From positions 1 to 20,261 of the forward strand of contig CADCLH010000023.1 in NCBI GenBank assembly GCA_902802215.1: a stretch of 20,261 bases of DNA, given 5' to 3'. The notes under the pieces were generated by a model. The model saw only the letters and a program-made list of their open reading frames with translations. It searched no databases and was not told the DNA's origin. Below are positions 13,176 through 20,261 of the stretch, in pieces. Origin of the DNA: Oscillospiraceae bacterium (GTDB lineage Bacteria > Bacillota > Clostridia > Oscillospirales > Oscillospiraceae). The translations under genes were made by a program, and so were the position numbers. Each line of letters opens with the position of its first letter. The stretch's first letter is position 1.

Positions 13176-13799
13176 TCAGCACTTTCCCTCCAGATGCGCG
13201 CGCACCCGCTCCATCAGCAGCTCCAGCGCCACGCGGTTGTGTCCGCCCTCGGGCACGATGATGTCGGCGTTGCGCTTGCTCGGCTCGACATAGCGCTCGT
13301 GCATGGGCTTGACGGTGTTCAGATACTGGTTGACCACGCTCTCCAGACTGCGGCCGCGGTCGCGCACGTCGCGGATGATGCGGCGCAGGATGCGCACGTC
13401 CGCGTCCGTGTCGACGAAGACCTTGATGTCCATGAGGTCGCAGAGCTCGCGGTTCTCGAAAATCAGGATGCCCTCGACGATCACGACGCGCGCGGGCCGG
13501 ACCGTGACGGTCTCCTTCGAGCGGTCGTGCACGGTGTAGTCGTAGACGGGGCAGGTGACGCTTTTCCCTGCCTTGAGGTCCCGCACGGCCTGGATCAGAA
13601 GGTCCGTGTCGAAGGCGTCGGGGTGGTCGTAGTTGAGCTTTGCGCGCTCCTCGTAGGGCATGTCGTGATGGGCCTTGTAGTAGTTGTCGTGGTAGATGAC
13701 GGAGACGTCGCCGCCGAAGCGCTGCATGAGGCGGTGCGTGATGGTGGTCTTGCCGCTGCCGGTGCCGCCGGCGATGCCGATGACCATGACCTGATCCAT
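13176..13799 (-). CDS. udk: Uridine kinase (uridine/cytidine kinase)
   Basis: A 207-aa enzyme phosphorylating uridine and cytidine in pyrimidine salvage. Motifs: P-loop GIAGGTGSGKTT; YHDNYYKAHHDMP (substrate-binding DxYY); NYDHPDAFDTDLL; PVYDYTVHDR; VEGILIFENRELCDLMDIKVFVDTD; and IRDVRDRGRS (lid). I chose ATG 13799 with GGGGGAG 6 bases upstream. An ATG further upstream at 13862 would start within the promoter region (MKPARYCAIIDPRK is not family-like). It is the first gene of udk-tdk-MBL hydrolase, read from the promoter at 13834-13862. Confidence 0.95.
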   Translation of the reverse strand: MDQVMVIGIAGGTGSGKTTITHRLMQRFGGDVSVIYHDNYYKAHHDMPYEERAKLNYDHPDAFDTDLLIQAVRDLKAGKSVTCPVYDYTVHDRSKETVTVRPARVVIVEGILIFENRELCDLMDIKVFVDTDADVRILRRIIRDVRDRGRSLESVVNQYLNTVKPMHERYVEPSKRNADIIVPEGGHNRVALELLMERVRAHLEGKC

Positions 13800-13833
13800 G
13801 GAAGGCTCCCCCTTCTCTCTCTTTCTCGGGTCT

Positions 13834-13862
13834 ATGATAGCACAATACCGCGCCGGTTTCAA
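13834..13862 (-). promoter_or_regulatory. Promoter of the udk-tdk operon
   Basis: On the minus strand: TTGAAA (13862-13857), 17 bp, TATCAT (13839-13834). Its -35 is one base from the -35 of the divergent deoD promoter. Confidence 0.75.
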
Positions 13863-13863
13863 T

Positions 13864-13891
13864 TTGACTTTTCACGAATCTGCTATATAAT
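13864..13891 (+). promoter_or_regulatory. Promoter of deoD
   Basis: TTGACT (13864-13869), 16 bp, TATAAT (13886-13891), 55 bases before the ATG at 13947. Confidence 0.8.
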
Positions 13892-13946
13892 AATACCATC
13901 GGATAAACTTTGAATAAACCTGCAAAATCGACAAGGAGGAACGACT

Positions 13947-14660
13947 ATGACCCCTCATAACAGCGCCAGACCCGGAGCCTTTGCCAAAACCGTCCTCATG
14001 CCCGGCGATCCCCTGCGCTCGAAGTACATCGCCGAGAATTTCCTGACCGACCCCGTGCTCGTCAACAACGTGCGCGGCGTACAGGGCTACACCGGCAAAT
14101 GGAAGGACGTGCCGGTGAGCGTGATGGCCTCCGGCATGGGCATGCCGTCCATCGGCATCTACAGCTGGGAGCTGTACGCGTCCTACGGCGTGGAGAACAT
14201 CATCCGCGTCGGCTCGGCCGGGGCCCTGCAGGACAACATCAACGTCATGGACCTCGTCTTCGCCCAGGGCGCGAGCACAAACTCCGGCTATGTCCACCAG
14301 TTCAACTTCCCCGGCGACTTCGCCCCCATCGCGAGCTACCACCTGATGCAGGAGGGCATCCGCTCGGCAAAGGAGCGCGGCGTCAAGTTCCACGTCGGCA
14401 ACGTCTACTCCTCCGACAACTTCTATCACCCCAAGTCCTACGACGGCAACCGCGCCCTGCGCCGCATGGGCATCCAGGCCATCGAGATGGAGGCCGCCGC
14501 CCTCTACACCACCGCGGCCTACTTCGGCAAGCGCGCCCTGTGCATCTGCACGATCTCCGACCACCTGTTCAAGGAGGAGGAGCTCTCGCCCGAGGAGCGC
14601 CAGACCGGCTTCAATGAGATGATCGAGGTCGCCCTCGACACCGCCGCGAAGATGGGCTGA
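13947..14660 (+). CDS. deoD: Purine-nucleoside phosphorylase, DeoD type
   Basis: A 237-aa hexameric-type enzyme that cleaves purine (deoxy)nucleosides with phosphate to base and (deoxy)ribose-1-phosphate. Family blocks: VLMPGDPLRSKYIAENFL (phosphate-binding Arg); ASGMGMPSIGIYSWELY; IRVGSAGAL; the base/ribose site MEAAALYTTAAYFGKRA; and ISDHLF with the catalytic Asp. The ATG at 13947 has AAGGAGG at 13933-13939. It stands between divergent pyrimidine salvage kinases and the nucleoside-type ABC transporter downstream, so imported purine nucleosides are its likely substrates. Confidence 0.96.
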   Translation: MTPHNSARPGAFAKTVLMPGDPLRSKYIAENFLTDPVLVNNVRGVQGYTGKWKDVPVSVMASGMGMPSIGIYSWELYASYGVENIIRVGSAGALQDNINVMDLVFAQGASTNSGYVHQFNFPGDFAPIASYHLMQEGIRSAKERGVKFHVGNVYSSDNFYHPKSYDGNRALRRMGIQAIEMEAAALYTTAAYFGKRALCICTISDHLFKEEELSPEERQTGFNEMIEVALDTAAKMG

Positions 14661-14674
14661 GGAACGTCATTCTG

Positions 14675-14698
14675 CCAAAATGCTCCGGGGCATTTTGG
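14675..14698 (+). other. Hairpin after deoD, possible weak terminator
   Basis: CCAAAATGC (14675-14683) pairs with GCATTTTGG (14690-14698). No T run follows directly, so termination is uncertain; some deoD transcripts may continue into the transporter genes. Confidence 0.45.
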
Positions 14699-14710
14699 TG
14701 AAACTTGTCC

Positions 14711-14739
14711 TTGTTTTTCCCATTGCGTCATGCTATACT
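14711..14739 (+). promoter_or_regulatory. Promoter of the BMP-type nucleoside transporter operon
   Basis: TTGTTT (14711-14716), 17 bp, TATACT (14734-14739). A small GTGGG/CCCAC hairpin (14747-14760) begins the leader, which is too short to hold a purine riboswitch. Confidence 0.65.
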
Positions 14740-14799
14740 TTTTGGTGTGGGTGCTCCCACCGCGATGTTTGCAAAAATTTATTTTACGGAGGAAACACA

Positions 14800-15813
14800 A
14801 TGAAAAAGATTCTCGCGCTCGTTCTTGCCCTGTGCATGATCTTCGCGCTGGCCGCCTGCGGTCAGAAAGCCGCCCCCGCTGCCGCCAAGACCAAGATCGG
14901 TATGGTCACCGACGTCGGCGGCGTCAACGACAAGTCCTTCAACCAGACCTCCTGGGAGGGCCTGCAGGCCCTGGCCGCCGAGGACTCCAGCTTTGAGGTC
15001 AAGTACCTCGAGTCCAAGACCGACGCCGACTACCAGACCAACATCAACACCTTCATCGACGAGGGCTACGATCTGGTCATCTGCGTGGGCTACATGCTGG
15101 CCGACGCCACCCGTCAGGCCGCCGAGGCCAACCCCGACCAGAAGTTCGCCATCATTGACGACTCCTCCTGCGCCGATCTGCCCAACGTCGCCTGCCTGAT
15201 GTTCGCTCAGGAGCAGGCCTCCTACCTGGTCGGCCTGGTCGCGGGCGCCGTCACCCAGTCCAAGACCGTCGGCTACGTCCAGGGCATGGTCTCCGACTCC
15301 ATGAACCTCTTCGGCATCGGCTTCATCACCGGCGTGCTTGAGCAGTGCCCCGGCGCCACCGTTCTCCAGTACAACGCCAACAACTTCGGCGACATCGCCG
15401 GCGGCAACACCGCTGCCAAGGACATGATCACCAAGGGCGCCGACGTCATCTACCAGGCTGCCGGCGGCACCGGCATCGGCGTTATGAACGCCTGCGACGA
15501 GGAAGGCATCTGGGGCATCGGCGTTGACACCGACCAGGCTGTCGTTCTCGGCAACGACCACATCATCACCTCCGCCATGAAGCGCGTCGACATCGCCTCT
15601 CAGGACATCTCCAAGGCCGTCAAGGCCGGCACCTACACCGCCGGCGTGCATATGTACGACCTGTCCAACGGCGGCGTTGACCTCGCCCCCACCAAGACCC
15701 ACATCCCCGAGGACGTTCTGAAGCTCGTTGAGGCTGCCAAGGCCGACATCATCGCCGGCAAGAAGACCGTCCCCACCACCACCGCCGAGTGCCCGACCTT
15801 CACGCTCGGCTGA
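14800..15813 (+). CDS. BMP/PnrA-family lipoprotein, substrate-binding subunit of a nucleoside-type ABC transporter
   Basis: A 337-aa protein. A signal peptide with lipobox (ALAAC, C20) makes it a lipoprotein on the outer face of the membrane. The mature part starts with KTKIGMVTDVGGVNDKSFNQTSWEGL, the hallmark of the BMP family, where the Asp and Asn contact ligand. VICVGYMLADATRQAA, FAQEQASYLVGLVAG, YQAAGGTGIGV and WGIGVDTDQ are the remaining conserved blocks. Characterised relatives bind purine nucleosides (PnrA, NupN, BmpA). I chose ATG 14800 with GGAGG at 14788-14792; the 40 codons upstream that stay open are not signal-peptide-like. It is first of the transporter gene set and close to deoD, which supports nucleoside uptake. 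Some BMP-like proteins bind riboflavin or autoinducer-like ligands, so the ligand remains an inference. Confidence 0.93.
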   Translation: MKKILALVLALCMIFALAACGQKAAPAAAKTKIGMVTDVGGVNDKSFNQTSWEGLQALAAEDSSFEVKYLESKTDADYQTNINTFIDEGYDLVICVGYMLADATRQAAEANPDQKFAIIDDSSCADLPNVACLMFAQEQASYLVGLVAGAVTQSKTVGYVQGMVSDSMNLFGIGFITGVLEQCPGATVLQYNANNFGDIAGGNTAAKDMITKGADVIYQAAGGTGIGVMNACDEEGIWGIGVDTDQAVVLGNDHIITSAMKRVDIASQDISKAVKAGTYTAGVHMYDLSNGGVDLAPTKTHIPEDVLKLVEAAKADIIAGKKTVPTTTAECPTFTLG

Positions 15814-15833
15814 TCGCAAGCATCACAGTCCCC

Positions 15834-15863
15834 AAGGAGCACGGCAAAGCCGTGCTCCTTTTC
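15834..15863 (+). terminator. Terminator (probably leaky) between the binding protein and ATPase genes
   Basis: AAGGAGCACGGC (15834-15845) pairs with GCCGTGCTCCTT (15849-15860) around AAA, followed by TTC. Such a site would give more binding protein than membrane subunits. Confidence 0.75.
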
Positions 15864-15960
15864 ATCTATTTTATACAATAATTTTTTAACGGTTTTTGAA
15901 GAAACAGTAGAAAAACGCATCAAGGTATGATAAGATAAAGTATCGTTTGAACCCCGGCAA

Positions 15961-16016
15961 ACCCCTCAGTCGGCCTGCGGCCGACAGCTCCCCTTGCAGG
16001 GGAGCCGATAAGGAAG
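15961..16016. repeat. Two-hairpin intergenic repeat
   Basis: CCCCTCA, then GTCGGCC-TGC-GGCCGAC (15969-15985), then GCTCCCC-TTGCA-GGGGAGC (15987-16005). From memory this layout resembles an intergenic repeat family common in Oscillospiraceae genomes. It lies in the 234-bp gap between the lipoprotein and ATPase genes, after the terminator. I see no good promoter in this gap; a TATGAT at 15926 lacks a well-placed -35. Confidence 0.7.
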
Positions 16017-16047
16017 TAATTTATATTAAACACAGGGGGCGGTCAAT

Positions 16048-16746
16048 TTGGCAAAAGAATATGTGGACATGAACACGCCCGTCATCGAGATGCGCAACAT
16101 CGTCAAGAAATTCGGCGATTTTGTCGCCAACGACGGGATCAACCTCACCGTTCACAAAGGCGAGATCCACGCGATCCTGGGCGAGAACGGCGCGGGCAAG
16201 TCGACGCTGATGAACCAGCTCTACGGCCTGCTCAAGCCAACCTCCGGCGACATTCTGGTCAACGGCAAGAAGATTGACATGAACAACCCCCGCGACGCCA
16301 TCGCGGCCGGCATCGGCATGGTACACCAGCACTTCATGCTGGTCCAGCCCTTCACCGTCACGGAGAACATCGTCCTCGGCACCGAGCCGACCAAGGGCGT
16401 ACAGCTCGACATGGCGACCGCGCGCAAAAACGTGGTTGAGATCTCCGAGCGCTACGGTCTGTCCATCGACCCGGACGCCAAAATCGAGGACATCTCCGTC
16501 GGCATGCAGCAGCGCGTTGAGATCCTCAAGGCGCTCTACCGCGGCGCGGACATTCTGATTCTGGACGAGCCCACCTCGTCCCTCACGCCGCAGGAGATCA
16601 CGGAGCTCATCGCCATCATGCACAATCTTGTCAAGGACGGCAAGAGCATCATCATCATCACCCACAAGCTCAAGGAGATCAAGGAGTCCGCCGACTTCTG
16701 CACCATCATCCGCATGGGCAAATACATCACGATCTGGCCAGCATGA
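16048..16746 (+). CDS. Nucleoside-type ABC transporter ATPase, first ABC domain (split or frameshifted gene)
   Basis: A 232-aa frame covering the first of the two ABC domains that normally form one ~500-aa protein (NupO/YufO and sugar-importer RbsA-like family). Walker A is GENGAGKST (45-53), Q-loop VHQHFML, signature ISVGMQQRVEILKAL, Walker B ILILDEPTSSLT, H-loop IITHK, all intact. It starts at TTG 16048 with AGGGGG 8 bases upstream; an ATG at 16069 is the alternative. After RMGKYIT the frame reads IWPA and stops at 16746. In relatives a short linker such as VDVATTxExxLASMMVGR follows. Here the linker is missing and DLASMMVGR reads in another frame from 16731, so roughly ten codons and the frame seem to have been lost. 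Confidence 0.85.
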   Translation: MAKEYVDMNTPVIEMRNIVKKFGDFVANDGINLTVHKGEIHAILGENGAGKSTLMNQLYGLLKPTSGDILVNGKKIDMNNPRDAIAAGIGMVHQHFMLVQPFTVTENIVLGTEPTKGVQLDMATARKNVVEISERYGLSIDPDAKIEDISVGMQQRVEILKALYRGADILILDEPTSSLTPQEITELIAIMHNLVKDGKSIIIITHKLKEIKESADFCTIIRMGKYITIWPA

Positions 16747-17558
16747 TGGTCGGCCGCAACGTCACCTTCAAGGTCGACAAGCCCGAGCAGGAGCCCGGGG
16801 AGGTCGTGCTCGACGTCAAGGACCTGCACTGCCTGGACTACCGCGGGATCGAGATCTGCAAGGGTCTGAACCTCCAGGTCCGCCGGGGCGAGATCGTCGG
16901 CATCGCGGGCATCGACGGCAATGGCCAGACGGAGCTTGTCGAGGTCATCACCGGCCTGCGCAAGGGCACGGCGGGCCAGGTGCTGGTCAACGGGGTCGAC
17001 GTGTTCAACAAGTCCCCGCTCTTCGGCTTTGAGCACGGCGTCTCCTCCATCCCGGCCGACCGCCAAAAGCACGGTCTGGTCCTGGACTTCTCCATCGAGG
17101 ACAACCTGATCCTGCAAAACTTTGAGAAGGACCCCTTCTCGAAGAAGAAGATCCTCCAGCGCGACCCCATCTTCGCCCACGCCACCCAGTCCATCGAGAA
17201 GTACGACATCCGCCCGGGCAACAGCGAGAAGCGCGCGGCGGGCACGCTCTCCGGCGGCAACCAGCAGAAGGTCATCATCGCGCGCGAGGTGCAGAACAAC
17301 AAGGACCTGCTCATCGCCGTCAACCCGACCCGCGGTCTGGACGTCGGCGCGATCGAGTACGTGCACAAGTACATCGTCGACCAGCGCAACAAGGGCAAGG
17401 CCGTGCTGCTGGTGAGCTTTGAGCTCGACGAGATCATGAGTCTTTCCGATATTATCGACGTCATCTTTGACGGCCAGATCGTCGCCTCCATCCCCGGCAG
17501 GGACGCCAACGAGAACGATCTCGGCCTGATGATGGCGGGAGGAGGGAAAAAGGCATGA
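16743..17558 (+). CDS. Nucleoside-type ABC transporter ATPase, second ABC domain (split or frameshifted gene)
   Basis: A 271-aa frame starting at ATG 16743, which overlaps the upstream stop as ATGA. There is no clear ribosome binding site, so it would depend on re-initiation by ribosomes finishing the first half. It covers MMVGRNVTF and the whole second ABC domain. The Walker A is degenerate (GIDGNGQTE), as is usual for domain 2 of this family. The signature LSGGNQQKVIIARE is intact, and the Walker B region is LLIAVNPTRGLD, without the usual acidic pair. SSIPADRQKHGLVLDFSIEDN is the typical D-loop-proximal block of RbsA/NupO proteins. It probably pairs with the first ABC domain and the two permeases. 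If the split is real, the ATPase works as two chains; otherwise this is a damaged or misassembled gene. Confidence 0.85.
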   Translation: MMVGRNVTFKVDKPEQEPGEVVLDVKDLHCLDYRGIEICKGLNLQVRRGEIVGIAGIDGNGQTELVEVITGLRKGTAGQVLVNGVDVFNKSPLFGFEHGVSSIPADRQKHGLVLDFSIEDNLILQNFEKDPFSKKKILQRDPIFAHATQSIEKYDIRPGNSEKRAAGTLSGGNQQKVIIAREVQNNKDLLIAVNPTRGLDVGAIEYVHKYIVDQRNKGKAVLLVSFELDEIMSLSDIIDVIFDGQIVASIPGRDANENDLGLMMAGGGKKA

Positions 17559-18688
17559 AAAAGAAAAAACACTTCCTCGACGTCATCTCGGAGAACCGCT
17601 TCATCCACATCCTGCTGTCGATCCTGCTGGGCTTCCTTGTCGGCGCGCTGTTTCTGGTGATCATGGGCCTGTCCGTCGGTGCGGCCTACGGGCGGCTGAT
17701 CTCCAGCGTGACGAGTCTCAAGGGCTTCTCCTACGTGATCGTCTACTCGATCCCCTACATCGTGGTCGGCCTGTCGGTGGCCTTCTCCTTCAAAACCGGC
17801 GTGTTCAACATCGGGGCTGAGGGCCAGTTCGTGGTCGGCTCCATGGCCGCGGCCGTGACCGCCATTCTCGGCGCTTCCATCCCCAAGCCCCTGCTGATCC
17901 CCCTGTGCTTCCTGGCCGCCATGCTGGCCGGCGCGGTCTGGGGCGTCATCGTGGGCTTCCTCAAGACCAAATGGGGCATCAACGAGGTGCTCTCGATGAT
18001 CATGTTCAACTGGATCGCCTTCTACCTCTCGAACTTCATCGCGGGCCTGCCCGCCATCAAGAGCGAGGGTACCGCCGAGGCGACCAAGAACATCCCCGTC
18101 AACGCCAGCACCCTGCTCTCCAAGGATTTCATCAATTCCCTCGGCCTCGCGCCGACGGCCAACTGGGGCATTCTGATCGCCATCCTGATGACCGTGCTGG
18201 TCTGGTTCGTGATTGAAAAGACCACCCTGGGCTACGAGCTCAAGGCGGTCGGCTCCAACAAGTTCGCGGCCGAGTACGGCGGCATCAGCGTCAACCGCTC
18301 CATCCTCACGGCGCTGGCCATCTCCGGCGCTCTGGCCGGACTCGGCGGCGCGCTGCAGCTCATGGGCATGGGCAACCGCATTTCGATCTTCTCCAGTCAG
18401 GAGGGCTTCGGCTTCGCGGGCATCGTCGTGGCCCTGATCGGCTGCTCGAACCCCTTCGGCGTGCTGATCGCGGGCATCTTCTACGGCGCGCTGATGTACG
18501 GCGGCAGCAAGCTCAACCTCGAGGGCGTGCCCACCCAGCTCATCAGCGTCATCGTCGGCACGGTGGTGTTCTTCATCGCCATCTCGGTCATCTTTGAAAA
18601 CCTCAAGCGCCTCAAGGCGCGCGACGACCGCAACGCGGAGGCCGCCGCCATCAAGAAGGCTGAGGAGAAGAAGGAGGAAAAGAAATGA
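17555..18688 (+). CDS. ABC transporter permease, first membrane subunit (NupP/YufP type)
   Basis: A 377-aa membrane protein with about eight to ten hydrophobic helices. The cytoplasmic N-terminus is MKKKKHFLDVISENRF and the C-terminus is highly charged (RRNAEA-like region and KKAEEKKEEKK). Conserved permease blocks: YSIPYIVVGLSVAFSFKTGVFNIGAEGQ; KTKWGINEVLSMIMFNWIA; TTLGYELKAVGSNKFAAEYGGI (EAA-like coupling region); GLGGALQLMG; and FGFAGIVVALIG. It forms the pore with the permease encoded next. The ATG at 17555 overlaps the ATPase stop by four bases (ATGA) with a GGAGGAGGG site upstream. Confidence 0.93.
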   Translation: MKKKKHFLDVISENRFIHILLSILLGFLVGALFLVIMGLSVGAAYGRLISSVTSLKGFSYVIVYSIPYIVVGLSVAFSFKTGVFNIGAEGQFVVGSMAAAVTAILGASIPKPLLIPLCFLAAMLAGAVWGVIVGFLKTKWGINEVLSMIMFNWIAFYLSNFIAGLPAIKSEGTAEATKNIPVNASTLLSKDFINSLGLAPTANWGILIAILMTVLVWFVIEKTTLGYELKAVGSNKFAAEYGGISVNRSILTALAISGALAGLGGALQLMGMGNRISIFSSQEGFGFAGIVVALIGCSNPFGVLIAGIFYGALMYGGSKLNLEGVPTQLISVIVGTVVFFIAISVIFENLKRLKARDDRNAEAAAIKKAEEKKEEKK

Positions 18689-19629
18689 CGAACTTTGTCA
18701 ACAGCTTCGGCATCATCCTCTTTGCCACGCTCGTCTACGCGACGCCGCTGCTCTACGCGGCGCTGGGCTCCTGCTTCTCCGAGGTCTCGGGCGTGGTCAA
18801 CATCGGCATCGAGGGCATGATGACCGCCGGCGCCTTCACCGGCACGGTCGTGGCCTACTTCACCGGCAGCCCCTGGCTCGGCTTCCTCTGCGGCGGCCTT
18901 GCGGGCGCCTTCTTCGGCATGCTCCACGCCATCGCCACGGTCAATCTCGGCGCGGACCAGACCATCGCCGGCACGGCCATCAACATGCTCGGCCCCGGCA
19001 TCGTCATCATGCTCGCCAAGATCCTCTTCAACTCCACCGACACGGTCCCCCTGACCCAGGCGCAGAAGATCCCCAAGCTCTTTGCCGGCATCTTTGACAC
19101 CTCCACGGTCTTCGGCCGCTTCATGGACAACGTCTTCGCCAACTACGCCTCGACCTATCTGGTGTTTTTCGCGGTGCTGCTCGTGTGGTTCGTGTTCTAC
19201 AAGACCCGCTTCGGCCTGCGGCTTCGCGCCTGCGGCGAGCACCCCCAGGCCTGCGAGACTCTGGGCATCAACGTCATCAAGATGCGCTTTGCCTGCGTGT
19301 GCATCTCGGGCTTCCTCGCCGGTCTCGGCGGCGCCTGCGTGACCATGACCATGTCGACGCAATTCCGGCCGATCTCCATCGTCGGCCAGGGCTTCATTGC
19401 CATCGCGGCGGTCATCTTCGGCAAGTTCCGTCCCCAGGGCGCTCTGCTCGGCTGCCTGCTGTTCGGCTTCTGCTCCGGCCTCAAGGTCGTGCTCGGCGGC
19501 TCCTCGGGCATCAACATGCACCTGGTCTCCATGATCCCCTATGTGGTCACGGTGCTCGCGCTGATCCTCTTTGTCGGCAAGTCCCGCGTCCCCGCCGCCA
19601 GCGGCAAGCCCTTTGTCAAGGCGAAATAA
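18685..19629 (+). CDS. ABC transporter permease, second membrane subunit (NupQ/YufQ type)
   Basis: A 314-aa membrane protein with about eight hydrophobic helices. Family blocks: ATPLLYAALGSCFSEVSGVVNIGIEGMM (the conserved GVVNIGIEGMM start); VNLGADQTIAGTAINMLGPG; TRFGLRLRACGEHPQACETLGIN (coupling region); GFLAGLGGACV; and GQGFIAIAAVIFGKF. It pairs with the upstream permease. The ATG at 18685 overlaps the previous stop (ATGA), and GGAGG lies 7-8 bases upstream. It is the last gene of the transporter set; a strong terminator follows. Confidence 0.93.
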   Translation: MTNFVNSFGIILFATLVYATPLLYAALGSCFSEVSGVVNIGIEGMMTAGAFTGTVVAYFTGSPWLGFLCGGLAGAFFGMLHAIATVNLGADQTIAGTAINMLGPGIVIMLAKILFNSTDTVPLTQAQKIPKLFAGIFDTSTVFGRFMDNVFANYASTYLVFFAVLLVWFVFYKTRFGLRLRACGEHPQACETLGINVIKMRFACVCISGFLAGLGGACVTMTMSTQFRPISIVGQGFIAIAAVIFGKFRPQGALLGCLLFGFCSGLKVVLGGSSGINMHLVSMIPYVVTVLALILFVGKSRVPAASGKPFVKAK

Positions 19630-19645
19630 GCCCTGTTTTTCCCAG

Positions 19646-19682
19646 GATGAGCCTTCCTCTCGGGAGGGCTCATCTTTTTTTG
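19646..19682 (+). terminator. Rho-independent terminator of the transporter operon
   Basis: GATGAGCC (19646-19653) pairs with GGCTCATC (19667-19674), followed by a run of seven T. Confidence 0.9.
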
Positions 19683-19711
19683 TTGAAAAGCAGACCGCGT
19701 TGGGGTATAAT
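19683..19711 (+). promoter_or_regulatory. Promoter of the glycosyltransferase gene
   Basis: TTGAAA (19683-19688), 17 bp, TATAAT (19706-19711), 43 bases upstream of the ATG at 19755. Confidence 0.82.
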
Positions 19712-19754
19712 ACGTTGATTGTTGTTTTTCATCATTCTTTTTCCGGAGGGCGCC

Positions 19755-20261
19755 ATGGACCGGGAGATCCTTGTATCCGTCTGCACGCTGACCTACAACC
19801 ACGAGGCCTATCTGCGCGACACGCTCGAGGGCATCCTGATGCAGAAGGTGGACTTCCCCATGGAGATCCTCGTCAACGACGACGCGTCCACCGACGGCAC
19901 ACGGGCCATCCTCCGGGAATACGCGGAGAAGTACCCCGAGCTCATCCGGCCCTTTTATCAGGACGTGAACCTCTACTCCCAGGGCAAGGACCTGTGCCTG
20001 GAGGTGCTGTACCCCGCCGCCCGCGGCAAGTACATCGCCCTGTGCGAGGGGGACGACTACTGGACGGACCCCGACAAGCTGCAGCTGCAGGTGGACTTTC
20101 TGGAGGCGCACCCCGACTACACGGCCTGCGTGCACGACACGCTGGTCCGCTACTGCGGCGGGGAGCGGCCGGACTACCGCCTGCTGCACCGCGGGCAGGA
20201 CTGCGACGTGCGCTTTGAGGACGTGCTCTTCGGCATGTCCCACGCCTTCCACACCAGCTCC
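19755..20261 (+). CDS. Glycosyltransferase family 2 protein, partial (runs off the window)
   Basis: The first 169 codons are present; no stop is reached. ILVSVCTLTYNHEAYLRDTLEGIL is the GT2 (GT-A fold) opening. EILVNDDASTDGTRAIL carries the nucleotide-sugar Asp pair and LCEGDDYWTDPDKLQLQVDFL carries the D-x-D-like metal motif. GT2 enzymes of this subgroup (with EGDDYW) usually add sugars to cell-surface polysaccharides or glycolipids, but donor and acceptor cannot be told from the fragment. The ATG at 19755 has CCGGAGGG at 19743-19750. It begins a new transcript after the transporter terminator. Confidence 0.9.
   Translation, partial: MDREILVSVCTLTYNHEAYLRDTLEGILMQKVDFPMEILVNDDASTDGTRAILREYAEKYPELIRPFYQDVNLYSQGKDLCLEVLYPAARGKYIALCEGDDYWTDPDKLQLQVDFLEAHPDYTACVHDTLVRYCGGERPDYRLLHRGQDCDVRFEDVLFGMSHAFHTSS

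Noticed and set aside
14740..14799. Purine riboswitch upstream of the BMP lipoprotein
   Set aside because: The leader is only about 55 bases and shows one small hairpin; the conserved three-way-junction elements are not there.

Overview
The window looks like chromosomal DNA of a high-GC member of the Clostridia, most likely an Oscillospiraceae-type gut anaerobe. This is an inference from family-level resemblance, not a database result. The evidence is: GC-rich codons; strong AGGAGG-type ribosome binding sites; sigma-A promoters (TTGNNN, 16-17 bp, TATNNT); a CIRCE operator on a small heat-shock gene; pyruvate:ferredoxin oxidoreductase and ferredoxin-linked flavoenzymes; and a two-hairpin intergenic repeat of the kind common in this family. 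I see no tRNA, rRNA, CRISPR array, insertion sequence or phage gene.

Layout. Positions 1-99 hold the 3' end of a probable pyruvate:ferredoxin oxidoreductase. At 261-1151 is a membrane-anchored VanY-type D,D-carboxypeptidase, convergent with an Hsp20 gene (1656-1210, minus). The Hsp20 promoter is overlapped by a CIRCE (HrcA) operator at 1771-1797. At 1981-4565 is a multidomain iron-sulfur/FAD/NAD(P) oxidoreductase broken by a -1 type frameshift near 2431. At 8285-4619 (minus) an operon encodes alanine racemase, D-Ala-D-Ala ligase, a membrane metallophosphoesterase and a 103-aa unknown. A 277-bp hairpin-rich gap (8286-8562) follows, with two identical 30-bp stem-loops.

The most unusual locus is 8563-11771 (minus). 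Two 50-aa peptides share a leader-like first half and have divergent Gly/Thr/Gln-rich second halves; each has its own promoter and terminator. They precede an operon for an HPr-kinase-like protein, a PqqD-like protein, an S24/S26 peptidase-like protein and an NTP_transf_5 nucleotidyltransferase. This looks like a ribosomally made, post-translationally modified peptide (RiPP) system without radical SAM, lanthionine synthetase or lasso cyclase genes. The kinase and PqqD parts recall tailoring genes of phosphorylated lasso peptides. The function is inference.

The right-hand third is nucleoside metabolism. udk, tdk and an MBL-fold hydrolase (13799-11917, minus) diverge from deoD (13947, plus) through back-to-back promoters. 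deoD is followed by a BMP-type lipoprotein, an ABC ATPase and two permeases (14800-19629), which together resemble a nucleoside uptake system feeding salvage. The ATPase, normally one protein with two ABC domains, is split into two ORFs that overlap by ATGA at 16743-16746 after loss of a short linker. The window ends inside a family 2 glycosyltransferase gene (19755 onward).
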